From Falciphora oryzae (Eukaryota > Ascomycota > Sordariomycetes > Magnaporthales > Magnaporthaceae): DNA of 62,973 nucleotides. The DNA lies in NCBI GenBank assembly GCA_000733355.1, contig JNVV01000047.1, positions 1-62,973 of the forward strand, written 5' to 3'. Positions within the stretch are counted from its first letter, which is position 1. Every line of letters begins with the position of its first letter. This document shows positions 53,256 to 62,973 of this stretch, piece by piece. The notes under the pieces are model-generated. The model was not told the origin of the DNA. It worked only from the letters and a program-made list of their open reading frames with translations, and made no database searches. The position numbers were made by a program, and so were the translations under genes.

Positions 53256-53635
53256 GCTTACGCGACAGGTTGGACGAGGATTTTTTCCGCGCGAGTAAAC
53301 GCTCTATGGTGGGAACTATCGAGATGTTTTCAGGCTTGAACAGGTCCTTTGGCCATTGCCGTTCTTTCGCCCAGAACGCAATCAGATCAGTTTGCGCGGG
53401 GTCGCCGCTACCAATCGCTAGCTCGCCGAACGTGCTCCCAGTAAGGGGTGTATGGGACGTCCGCTGTCGCTTTTGGCCTGGGTCGGAGCTATATTGGGGC
53501 GCGTTGTCGATGGATTGCTTGCGCTTGCGACCTCGACTTTGGGCGGGTGCTGGTGGCTGCTGTGAACAGTTAGGATGATTTAATACAACCATGGATAGAA
53601 GGCATACCTGTGCAGATGGCGTTTCTTTAAGTGTA
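53256..53635 (-). pseudogene. DUF7924-like gene, N-terminal exon piece
   Basis: The minus strand gives PAPAQSRGRKRKQSIDNAPQ, GSTFGELAIGSGDP and KPENISIVPTIERLLARKKS down to TSD GCTTA. Just upstream is a good intron (53560-53607, 48 bp, GTATGC..ATCCTAAC..CACAG), preceded by LKETPSAQ, which reaches the Tc1-like element at the TA 53634-53635. An alternative start is the ATG inside that intron (MVVLNHPNC). No stops in this part. Confidence 0.7.
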
Positions 53636-55032
53636 CAGTGGGGGGACAAAAATACCGACAGATTTTTTCTTTACCCCGCTTTCTCACGACGCGTTTTCAT
53701 CAACCCTATCAATTCAAACACGCACAATATGCCCAAACGGGGCCCGGAGAATCCGTTGGGCGAGTATTCCCCTCATAAAAGGACGAAAATTGTTACGGAA
53801 TATCTTACGGGAGTTGAAAAGCCGCGTTAAACGCGAAATACGATGTTCCTATCAACACGATCCATGGCATGGTGTCGAGATACGGCAACCAAGAATCAGC
53901 GAGATCGCGCAAACGGTCCGGCCGCCCCCTCAAGATCTCTGACGCGGAGATTACTCGTCTCCTCGAGGCAATAGATATCGACCCTTTCATATCAGCCGCG
54001 GATCTTTGCAAAATTCCGAGGGAGGGGGTCTCTTTTCGCACTATCAAGCGGACCCTCGCAAAGTTCGGCCTCAAACATCGCCCGGCTCTTCGAAGGCCTC
54101 GTTTAACGCCAGAGAATGCAGCTATCCGCCTGGCTTTTGCGAGGAAGTACGTTGATTTACCCCTCGATACTTTGAAGCAATGGGTTTTTTCGGATGAATC
54201 AACTGTGGTGCGTGGCGAAGGGGAACGTACGAAGCATGTATGGTGCCGGGCAGTAAGTTTACCCCTAATTTGATACCTTCTACGCCAACCTTTCTAATTT
54301 CCGCATTTTTGACCGCCAGGGCGAAAGACTTTTACCAAAGAACGTCCAGCCAAAAGAGAAGCCAACGAGGCACGGCCAGATATTCTGGGCCGCTATTTCG
54401 TTCGGCCTACGCACGACGTTATACGCGATGTACGGAGACCCTGAAGCAAGGCACGGAGGCGTTTCTGCCCGCGTTGTGCTCGAGTGCTTGCAAAAAAATC
54501 TACCAACAATATGTTCCCCTAGAACCTTTTTCCAACAGGATAACGCTTCTACGCATACAGCACGTATAGTGCAAAATTGGTTGGAGGAATGGGCTGCAGA
54601 GAACAGGGTCGAGTTGGTCGAGTGGCCGCCCAATTCGCCTGATTTGAATCCGATCGAAAATCTATGGAAATTGCTTAAAGAAGCTATCCACAAAGCTCAC
54701 CCTGAACTGGCCACCCTCCAAAAAAGCCTTAGAAGTTATAGGAAGCTTGTGCTAGCAGCGGTTGAGGCATGGGAGGCTTTTTCCCAAGAGATTATCGATA
54801 AGTTGATACTTTCCTTTAGGGATCGACTTCGCGAATGCATCCGCGCGGACGGGTGGTATACCAAGTACTAGAAAATAGATATATGCAATCCATTGCTATT
54901 GCTTTTTAATATGCCAATTTTTTATGCGAATCGAAGCAAAATTGATTGCACAGGCGTGCGTTGAAGTAAAGGGTTGATTTTGGGCGTGGGGTGGAAAATT
55001 GAAAATCCGTCGATACTTTTGTCCCTCGGTTG
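53636..55032 (+). mobile_element. Tc1/mariner-like element (DD38E), nearly intact
   Basis: 1397 bp between TA dinucleotides (53634-53635 and 55033-55034). Imperfect terminal inverted repeats of about 28-40 bp start CAGTGGGGGGACAAAAATAC on the left and CAACCGAGGGACAAAAGTAT on the right strand. It holds one transposase gene. It is GC-neutral with few RIP-like changes, so it is probably a younger arrival than the Gypsy copies. It interrupts the 5' end of the DUF7924-like gene. Confidence 0.9.
53730..54871 (+). pseudogene. Tc1-like transposase, one frameshift
   Basis: ATG 53730 reads MPKRGPENPLGEYSPHKRTK and a 1-base shift near 53815-53822 is needed to reach NAKYDVPINTIHGMVSRYGN. Exon 1 ends 54252, intron 54253-54319 (67 bp, GTAAGT..GCCAG), exon 2 is 54320-54871. 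N-terminal helix-turn-helix (SGRPLKISDAEITRLLEAID, REGVSFRTIKRTLAKFG). Catalytic motifs: VFSDES, FFQQDNASTH and SPDLNPIENLW. The spacing between the second Asp and the Glu is 38 residues rather than the 34 of Tc1. The C-terminus is YTKY then stop. It would cut and rejoin DNA at TA sites. A sequencing error could explain the single shift. Confidence 0.8.
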
Positions 55033-55034
55033 TA

Positions 55035-55150
55035 GAGGGACGTGGCCGATTGCGTTCGGCGCGTTTGGGAGCGGGCTGCTTTTGGATGCGACCGCGCCTT
55101 CGAGTTGGGCTTTTGCGCGATTGGATGCCCAGGGGCTGCTTTCCTGCCAA
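55035..55150 (-). pseudogene. DUF7924-like gene, most 5' coding piece
   Basis: The minus strand reads LGIQSRKSPTRRRGRIQKQP then APKRAERNRPRPS, which continues in frame across the Tc1 (P-S-T-L-K-E-T) when a single TA is counted. A basic R-x-R-x-x-R start is usual for this family. No in-frame ATG is seen before a TAA, so the true start is lost or lies in another exon. Confidence 0.5.
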
Positions 55151-56565
55151 CCGTTAACAAAGGATTTCATCTGGCGCCGCGAGAGATTATTACCTTGGAT
55201 ATTTGGCGCCGGCGATGGGGGCCGCTTTTGAGCCGCTGTTTGGGCTCGAGGCCGGGCTATGGCGATGAGGATGGCGAGGTCCTGTGCTGGGCTGTTGGGG
55301 AATCGAGGTTTTAAAATGGAGTCGCATGTGGGAAATGGCTGGCGATGGTTGTCCGCCCACTGGATCCTAGTTTTTGCCCCCATCCAATCATTAGGCGCAG
55401 CGCCAGCAGCGCGGGGTAGGTGGGGTAATTTAGCCGCGCCATGTCACCCGCCAGATTGGATGGGCGTGCTATGATAAGCGCGGCCCATATTCCGTCAAAC
55501 GCCCACCATAAACGCCGAACTGTAGCCAAGCAGGTGGGGCCGCACACGTGCAGGCGCGGTCTTCCCTCCCTCCTGAAGCCACTGCGAGATTTTTAACGGC
55601 TCCAGTGCAGCTAGTCGGAGCGTCACTGTGCGACGGTCTCAACAGCAATTTATATTTTTAAAAGCTGATCGGCACCCTCCCACCCGAACAACTAAGCAAG
55701 AGGCGGATGAGATGGCAGTTTAGCAAGTTCTCGTTAATTTGTTTAGTCGAAATGTCAAATCCTGGTGCGCCAAGCTTCGGACTCACGGTGGCCAAGGTGG
55801 GGCGCCCAGCCGGGGACGAGGCGGTGGGCCACTGTTGCACGCGGTGCAGGATTTGATTAGTCAAGTGCACGGACGTGTTGGGCAGGACGCGTTGCAGGCA
55901 AAATTTTGCGGGACATCTGTCCGGGCGAGCATGGCGCATCATCAATCAGACAGATCAATCAATCAATCCAATCAGATCAATTCATTCTCGTTACGCTGTG
56001 CAACAGCCACCGCCCGAGAACCAGGCCGGATTTCGCGGAGAGCGGGGAGGAGACCGAGGTTTTTATGGGCCGCCCCAGGGCGGACGCGGTGGCGCGCCTG
56101 GAGGTTTCACGCCTGGAGCGTCTCAACTTCAAGTCTACCAGTACAACCCAACATCCACACACCCTTCTGTGCATACGCGCTAATTTTGTGGCCCAGCTCC
56201 GAAGACGGAAGCGAAGCCGAAAGGGAAGAGAAGCCGGAGCACCAGGCGTAAAAATCCCTGCTCTGCTCGCCATACACACAATCGCTACCGGCCGGTGTAC
56301 TTTCGGGCAACGCCTGTCCAATTGCACCAGCGAGCAAGATTTCTCATGCTCAACGAGCCATGTACCGACGAACCGCACACGCCAGCGTGCAAGGGTCGCC
56401 TGAAACCCACAGCCTGTAATGCCGTCAACCTCGACTGCGATATAAGAGCCGCATGCGGGGTCAACGATTGGTAGGCAAAGCCCCGCCATCAAACGCAGCC
56501 TGCATCGCCCCGCCATCATATTGACCAGCCCAATGGGTAGCAGCGATGAGGAGCGGAAAAGGAAA

Positions 56566-56603
<38 letters not shown>

Positions 56604-57498
56604 GGGAGGAGGCCTTTTGAGGGCCGGCAGCGAGCCGGACCCGGAGGGAAGTGATCCACAAGCACGAGCGACCGCAAACGGCACAGAGGTGATTCGCAGA
56701 GAGGAACAGCTGCAAGCGGGCACAAAGAGGTGATTTAGTTGCAGGGGGCCCACCGGCACCGAACAAAGGCGGGGCCCGGAGCCGGAGCTCGGGGCGACGA
56801 GTTCTCGGGGCGGACCCGCACCGGCAGAGGGCTGGCACGCCAGCCTCCTTTTCCTTATGTTCTTTCCAACGTCACGAGGGCAGTCACTGCCGCCCGGCGG
56901 ATGCAGACCAAGAGTAGACGGAGTTTTCCCCCGCCTGACGAACGGGTTTTATTCGATAGACTAGGCAGAGGCACCGAATACCCTCCAGTAGGGCGAAACG
57001 GAGTATGGATAATAATAATATTGACCGGCCCAGATCCCCTGGCTTCCAGCTTTGATGCAAGTATCTAACGCCCCGAAGCCGTCAATTAATCACCCGTTTG
57101 TGGGCAACTGCGTTACGTCCATAGTAGCGGAGAAACGTCGACTAGGAAAGCTGGGGTAAACGAACCACAGCCTCTGCCGTTGTCTACCGAAGCGGTCAGT
57201 CGATGATACCTTCGCCTTGGTACTTGTGCCGATGTAGACTATAGACCTACCCCTAGCATTAACAAAATGTGCACGCCAATGGTAAACCCTTCGGGCCTCT
57301 GCACGGGTCCTTATATGACAAAGGCGGCGACCGAGCCCGCGGACTTCAAGGCCCAAGGCGTGCTAGTGTCAGACTGGGCTCCGGAGCAGGACAGCACGGA
57401 GGCTACAGACCGGGCGGGACGCACGGCCACCGGAAAGGGGGCGCTGGTCCTGTGGACCCGACCGCTCTACCTAAACTGCCTGCTGAGGAGTTTGTGAC
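55151..57498. other. Gene-poor region
   Basis: No recognised gene. Frames around 56500-56750 are created by a GA microsatellite. It may contain the promoter of the DUF7924-like gene near 55150-55600. No TE ends are seen. Confidence 0.45.
56569..56601. repeat. GA microsatellite
   Basis: About 16 AG/GA dinucleotides in a row. Purely simple sequence. Confidence 0.9.
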
Positions 57499-57740
57499 AT
57501 GCACGCACAGCGAGTGGGCGAATGGGCGGAATTATATAGAAAGGAAAAGGCGGCGGCGTTATTAATTCGAATATTAGATTATTTATACGACCGCGGAAGG
57601 TGGAAAAAGAGAGAGCGTACGGACTTCGGAAAAGAGTACTCAGCGACAAGCATCCCGGTACGATCCGGAGCATGGCGGACCTCGCAACGACATACTACAA
57701 TCAAAGGAGGTACGATAGGCAGAGAAAATACAAATGGAGG
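57499..57740 (+). pseudogene. Degenerate TPR fragment
   Basis: One frame ends LLIRILDYLYDRGRWKK; after a 1-base shift the text continues LRKRVLSDKHPGTIRSMADL then ATTYYNQRRYD. This is the L-G-x-x-H-P-x-T-x-x-S-M-x-x-L-A-x-x-Y-x-x-Q-x-R-Y pattern of fungal NLR-type TPRs (a different subtype from those at 16.0-16.6 kb). Nothing else of a receptor remains. Confidence 0.6.
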
Positions 57741-58691
57741 TGCTGGCACTGCGGCGATAGTCACGTTAAACCACTCGCTGGACAGCCGGCCCACACATAT
57801 GGTGGACAATCGAAGGCAAACGGGGAATGTACCGAGCCGTGCGGTTGAGGGTACATACGAGAACCCGGAGAGCGAAAAAGACGCATGCGACAGATAACGC
57901 GTCGATTCGTCCCCGGGCTGCGGAACATCTGGGAGGGCCCATTTTTCAGGCGGTTCTAGAACATTTGGGCCCTTAGCGCAACACACGAGCCGTGCCGCGC
58001 TTCGTCCCGAATCCAACTTGGTCGTTTATTTAGCCTCCACGAAAGAGCCAAAAGAGCCAAAAGCGCACCGTCATGACCAAGCTACTTTTTGACATTCGAA
58101 TTGGGAGGAGCCGATGTGAAGCTTGAGAGTTGCGGACTTTCGACTCCCCGCTGGTCGTTTCCCAGAAGAGACGGGTGGATGCGACAATCGTTCCTAAAAA
58201 CGGAGTTAGTGAACTAGTAGCTCGTCAACTGTGGATCGTCACGTCGTTCAAAGAGGATTAGTTCCTAGGCAAGCATCAGCGAAGCGCAGGCATTCACAAC
58301 CAGTAGTTTCGTCAGCTGCACAAGACCTAGAACGATAGTTCAGCCTCATCGGGCAACCTAGGATACGATCGTCACGCTAAGGCAGAAAATTCGCCTTTGG
58401 CGAGGATCACTGTTTACTGGCTGGCTGTCCACCAGAGAGAAGCGTCCACGTTCCCCAAATATTAAATGAGAGTGTTTTGGTAGGGACCGTGGCCTGTTTT
58501 AACCCGCACCACGAGCTTGAAACTCAGCGAACTTGCGCACCGTGACCAACATTTGTTCCGCAGCCGTCATAAATTGCGTCCATTGTCCTGTCAATCTCGA
58601 AGATATTTCCCAAGCGACCGTGAAGATTTGATCTGCCTGCTCGCCTTTTCGCTTTTCGCCTTTTAGCCTTTTCGCCTCACCGACTCGCAAC
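57741..58691. promoter_or_regulatory. Intergenic region before the ankyrin gene
   Basis: No gene. The last 60 bp before ATG 58692 are a CT-rich leader (repeated CTTTTCGC motifs), which is common before fungal start codons. No clear TATA. Confidence 0.45.
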
Positions 58692-61600
58692 ATGTCGGCG
58701 GCCGAAAAGCTAAAGTTCCTCCTCGTTCTACTGTTCGCGGGATGCGTTGCCGCCGCTGATGCCGGAGATGACTTCTCCAACAACTTATTCTCGGATCTGG
58801 CGCCGTACGTCTGACTGTCATACCCTATTCTAGGTCGTACACTAATGGTATTTTGCGGTCAGGCTGCTGGCGCTTTTCGGAGAACGGGTCACTATGCAAT
58901 TCATGAGTCAGTCGACAGGCTGGGCTGACAACATCATCCTGGCAATGGCTCCCCTGGGCGTAATCACCGCTATTGTCAGTGCGATCAGAGTTGGCGGCCT
59001 TTCGTGGCTCAAGGCCATCATTGGAAGGGCAAGGGAAAGCCGCGCCGTCGCCGAGTCCGAGCTGATGTCCTCTACCTCACATGAGGTATGCGAGCTCTGG
59101 AACGGCCAGCAGATTGTTAGAGTAATGGGGAGAGGACCGATTCTGGAATTCATTATCCTATCGTGCGAGGGAAGCGGGGAGAATGGGGAGCAGGCGCGGG
59201 CAACGACTCGGCAAACTGGTTCAACGAGTGGAACAGAAAGTGGTTCGGCCGGTGACCAGGAGACTGGCCCAAAGATTATGAAACTAAAGGGTGCCGAAGA
59301 CTGTTTGCCCGAATTCCGTAAGTACGCCCATCCATTCAATTTTGTTACCCTAATCTAACCCTTTTCTTAGAGCCCACCATTCGAGACCTTATCTTCGGCA
59401 ACCGTCTTCACCAACGCCAGGATACTTATCGACCCGATATCGCCTCCCAGTTGAAGTCTGCCATTCAACACGGCATCCGCGGTATCTACGGCATCTTCGG
59501 CAAGAGTGCCCTGCCGGACCAGGACCCTGAGACTGCTCCACTAAGCCCCTCTGCACCAAGCCCCTCCGCACCTACGCCGCAGAAAGTGCATGCCGTTATT
59601 CGGAATACGGAAGCCCATACACCAAACCTCACCCTCAATGTTCACAACCAAATAGGCAGAGGAGAGCTATACATAGTCGCCGCATGTGGTACTGTTCTTC
59701 AGCTCGGCGTCCTCGTCTATTTTGGATTTGCCACCCGCGTCCTCATGTTCCTCAAGGATGGAAACCCCGTCGCCGAATATGCCTTTCCATGCACCGCGGC
59801 TGGTGCGCTGCTCTTGGTCGTTGGCATGCTGGTTTGCTCTCACGTTGTCGAGAGCGCCACGTCGGAAACGAGGTACCGTCCAAATGATGGGATGGAGGCT
59901 CGAGTTGTATGGCTGCAGCGATCTGGGACCGTCAACGACCAGGCATTTGAGCCCTTTGCGATTTTCCCTCCGAAGCCACAACCTATAATAACGACTTCTC
60001 ACCGAGCCAGCGTACCGGATCAAGAGCAAGGAGCGACAGCGTCAAAATTTTCTGGTCTCTTGGGACTCATTTCCGGCATGGTTGGAATGAAGGTCGAAGA
60101 ACTTGTAACAGTCGTTGGCGTATTTGTCAGCGTCAGCGGCTTCATCGTGCAGTTTATTGGGTTGCGCGCGATGCATTGGTCGGCCTCAGTTACCCAACTT
60201 GGCGCAACAGTCCTGATGACTATTCTCAGGGCATGGGTCCGCCGCAATCTCGCAGAAAATCCAAAGGCCCTGCCACTTGTTCCCGGGCATGAGCTAGATT
60301 GGTTGGCGATGACCCTCGGAGGGAAGGACGCGAACGCCCCTTGGTTGCACCCCCCCAAAGATGATGGGCAATGGGACAAACACAGCAGACCTTGGGCGGA
60401 CAAAGGTCATTGGGACTGGAGAATCGCCGCGGTGGAAGATCCGGCGCGCGTTGAGCCGACCCAGGGCAAATGTTCCGGTTCCTGGTCAAACGCCCACAGG
60501 GTGATGGAGATACGGAGAGATCTTGGTGAGCTTGCCGACTGGCATGGGCCAGCATCCACAGAAGCCATATCCTTGGCCCATGCGATTGAAGAGACGATGA
60601 ATACCCTCTTTGGCCCTGATTCTGTGGACGGGGACTTCACCTGGTCCCTTAAGGCTCTCTGGTCTCTTAAGCCGTCTGAACACCAGTCGATACCCTTTCA
60701 TGTCAAATGGAATGGCAGGAGGTGGAGAGCCTACGCCGACGAGATCGAAGCAGCGCTTTCGTTGTGGCTTTACTCTGTCAACAAACAGGAGAACAACAAG
60801 AAAGAGTCCCCAGACGATGGAAACGCCAGGGAGACCCAAGGAAAGGACGGCGGAGAAAGGCCCAAAGACGACGCGTGGCTGCGGAAAGAGACCTCAGCAA
60901 AGCCTAGCCTCCGGCTCCTAGGCTCGCGTACGGCGGCTCTGTATCGAGACCTCCAGTGGTGGGTGCCTGAGGGTGCCGCCAGAGTCATCGAGGTTGACAC
61001 TAGATCGGATAACGACAGCAGCATAATGGAGGTGGAGGACCATCGAGTTGTCGGATTCGCGTCCGGCGTCGGGTTTCCTCCCGGAGATCTGTACCAGCGA
61101 AAGTCTCCAAAACCCCCCTGCGAAGATGCTTCCTTGGCAGTCGAATCATACAGCCCTTTGAAGACACTATACGCCCAGCACATGTTCTCCGCCTTCATGT
61201 GGGCTGCGGCGAAAACGATGAAGCGAATGGAGGACAGAGCAGATGTACGGCCTGCACGGAGGGACGGTGAAAGTGGCGATTCGACATGGCAATCGATTGC
61301 ACTACGCAACGCCCGGCTCTCCAAAATGGCTCAGGACATCCAAACCACCGGACTCGGAAGCCTGGAAGAAATCTACCTGGCCATCATTCCCCCACTAAGT
61401 GTACAGCAGAAGCTTCCGCAAACTGACGCGATTGTCGAGTTGGCGCGACGACATGCCAAGCAACACGAGCAGCTGCAGCATTGGAAGCAGGCTGGCGACG
61501 CATACTTGTGGCTCTTTCGAGTGGCAAAGACATTTCCGGAACAGAGTGATATTTCCACCAAAGCTACAGCCGTGTTGATGGAATATCTAAGGACGATCAC

Positions 61601-62973
61601 TCGAGTTTTCGAATTAAGAGATGCTCAACAGTACGACGGAAGGGATATCGATGAGCTGAAGGGGGTGAAATCAGATCTCGAAGAGGAGCTGGAAAAGGAG
61701 CTGGAACCTGTTGGCCGGGGGGTCTTATCGGGCCTTATGAGCTTATATGAGCAACAGGGCCGTGATTGGACATGTGTCCCTGTGCAGAAGGCCAGGTCCG
61801 GCTGGGTAGACGACACAAGTTACTCCGACACATTCAACTTTACGGAACTGCATCGGCATGCTGGATCCGATAACTGGTCGGACCTCCGGAAAGTGTTGGA
61901 AGGGGAAAGCGATGCGAATCCGAAGGATATCCACGATTGGACGCCGCTCCATTACGCCGCAGCGAAGGGATCCACACGCGCCACCGAAGAACTGCTGAAG
62001 CGTCGAGCGGATGTTAATGCCCGAAATCTTCTCGAATGGACGCCGCTGCATTATGCCTGCCAAAGCGGTGAGATTTCAATCGTACAAAATCTTCTCCGAA
62101 AAGGCGCAGAATTTAATGTGCGTGGTAGAGATGGAGTGGCGCCGCTGCACTGTGCAGCAATAAATGGCAATCTCGATGTGGTAAGGCTGTTAATTAAAGC
62201 AGGAGCAGATCTTGACGTACTGGACGCCTCGGGAACCACGTCGCTGCACCTGGCCGCGGCGAACGGGCACGAGGCCGTCGCGAGGCTGCTCGTGGAGGCG
62301 GGCGCCGACAAGGAGGCGAAAGACAAAGGGGGGCGTACGCCGCTGCATTTGGCCGCGGCCAACGGGCACGAGGCCGTCGCGAGGCTGCTCGTGCAGCTAG
62401 GCGCCGACAAGGAGGCGAAAGATAAAGGGGGGCAGACGCCGCTGCAACGGGCCGCCGAAAACGGGCACGAGGCCGTCGCGAGGCTGCTCGTGGAGGCGGG
62501 CGCCAATTGGGGGCATACTCGGCTGCACCTAGCCGCGGCCAACAGGGACGAGGCCGTCGCGAAGCTGCTCGTGGAGCTGGGCGCCGACAAGGAGGCGAAC
62601 GATAACGACGGGCGTACGCGGCTGCACCTAACTGCGGCCAACGGGCACGAAGCGGTTGCGAAGCTGCTCGTGGAGGCGGGCGCCGATAAGGAGGCGAAGG
62701 GTAACGACGGGCGCACGCGGCTGCACCTGGCCGCGGAAAACGGGCACGAGGCCGTCGCGGCGCTGCTCGTGCAGCTGGGCGCCGACAAGGAGGCGAAGGA
62801 CCGCGCCGGGCACACGCCGCTGCAGCTAGCCGCGGAGAACGGGCACGAGGCCGTCGCGAGGCTGCTCGTGGAGGCGGGCGCCGATAAGGAGGCGAAGGAC
62901 CGCGATTCTGGGCACACGCCGCTGCAGCTGGCCGCGGCGAACGGGCACGAGGCCGTCGCGAGGCTGCTCGTGG
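58692..62973 (+). CDS. Multi-span membrane ankyrin-repeat protein (3' end beyond window)
   Basis: Exons 58692-58804, 58863-59317 and 59371 onwards; introns 58805-58862 (58 bp, GTACGT..GTCAG) and 59318-59370 (53 bp, GTAAGT..CTAAC..TTAG) keep frame. About 1390 residues are visible and the frame is open at the edge. A signal-like start (MSAAEKLKFLLVLLFAGCVA) is followed by the conserved fungal block DLAPLLALFGERVTMQFMSQ, WADNIILAMAPLGVITAIVS (span) and SSTSHEVCELWNGQQIVRVM. More spans are near 286-308, 326-345 and 425-457. Then a long soluble region (STEAISLAHAIEETMNTLFG) and from about residue 1040 at least ten ankyrin repeats, the later ones almost identical (TPLHLAAANGHEAVARLLVE). No enzyme motif is recognised. 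A membrane scaffold or sensor role is inferred from the layout. Confidence 0.85.
62211..62973 (+). repeat. 99-bp tandem repeats encoding ankyrin units
   Basis: At least seven units share AACGGGCACGAGGCCGTCGC and CTGCTCGTGGAGGCGGGCGC at DNA level. One unit (about 62495-62525) is shortened, so GAN is followed directly by WGHTRLHLA. Units alternate VEAGADKEAK and VQLGADKEAK. The array continues past the window end. Confidence 0.9.

Noticed and set aside
53578..53649. Start of the DUF7924-like protein inside the Tc1 terminal repeat
   Set aside because: Those codons come from the transposon end; the upstream exon beyond the Tc1 continues in frame instead.
55977..56838. Frames with long Ser-Leu or Arg-Glu runs
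   Set aside because: They are made by the GA/CT microsatellite at 56569-56601.

Overview
The window looks like a transposon-rich accessory region of a filamentous ascomycete (Pezizomycotina, most likely Sordariomycetes). The reasons are short GT..AG introns with CTAAC-like branch sites, a fungal PNPLA/NB-ARC/TPR receptor-like gene, Ty3/Gypsy chromoviruses, a Tad-like LINE, a Tc1-like element, and repeat copies that differ almost only by C/T and G/A transitions with CAA/CAG->TAA/TAG and TGG->TAG stops, as repeat-induced point mutation (RIP) produces. There are two runs of N (19216-19634 and 29641-29691). The species cannot be named from the sequence.

Left third (1-14060): a RIP-decayed minus-strand Gypsy copy (A1) that meets an LTR in the opposite orientation at 237/238 and carries a ~595-bp TRIM-like element with three 94-bp LTRs; a Tad-like LINE (about 7475-12031) followed by a second copy of its own 5' end; a candidate SINE; a small two-exon secreted/membrane gene; and a degenerate solo LTR. 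Genes 14.3-24.1 kb: a Cys-rich CFEM-like membrane protein, a 994-aa patatin-NB-ARC-TPR (NLR-like) gene, an epoxide hydrolase, a CorA-like remnant, and a repeat-containing secreted precursor-like protein. From 24.1 to 31 kb there are relics (an amidase piece, an unrecognised broken ORF, minisatellites) but no confident intact gene.

The core (about 31-55.2 kb) is one ancestral minus-strand gene of a fungal family I recognise as DUF7924, with a PD-(D/E)XK-like E-V-K motif. Three independent insertions split it: a 14.1-kb chromovirus (B, TSD ACGAA), a 7.0-kb Gypsy (C, TSD GCTTA) and a 1.4-kb Tc1-like element (TA). B itself carries a solo LTR (TSD CCTAA), which holds a 141-bp solo LTR (TSD TAGGT), and a complete family-A Gypsy (A2, TSD GCGAC). 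Every target-site duplication can be read directly. The host reading frame continues through the B and C insertion sites when one TSD copy is counted, and one frame also links across the Tc1.

Right end (55-63 kb): a degenerate TPR fragment, then a large multi-membrane-span ankyrin-repeat gene whose ankyrin array runs off the window. The NLR-like gene, the TPR remnant and the ankyrin gene, all with nearly identical internal repeats, suggest a locus of fast-evolving receptor/allorecognition-type genes beside heavy transposon accumulation.
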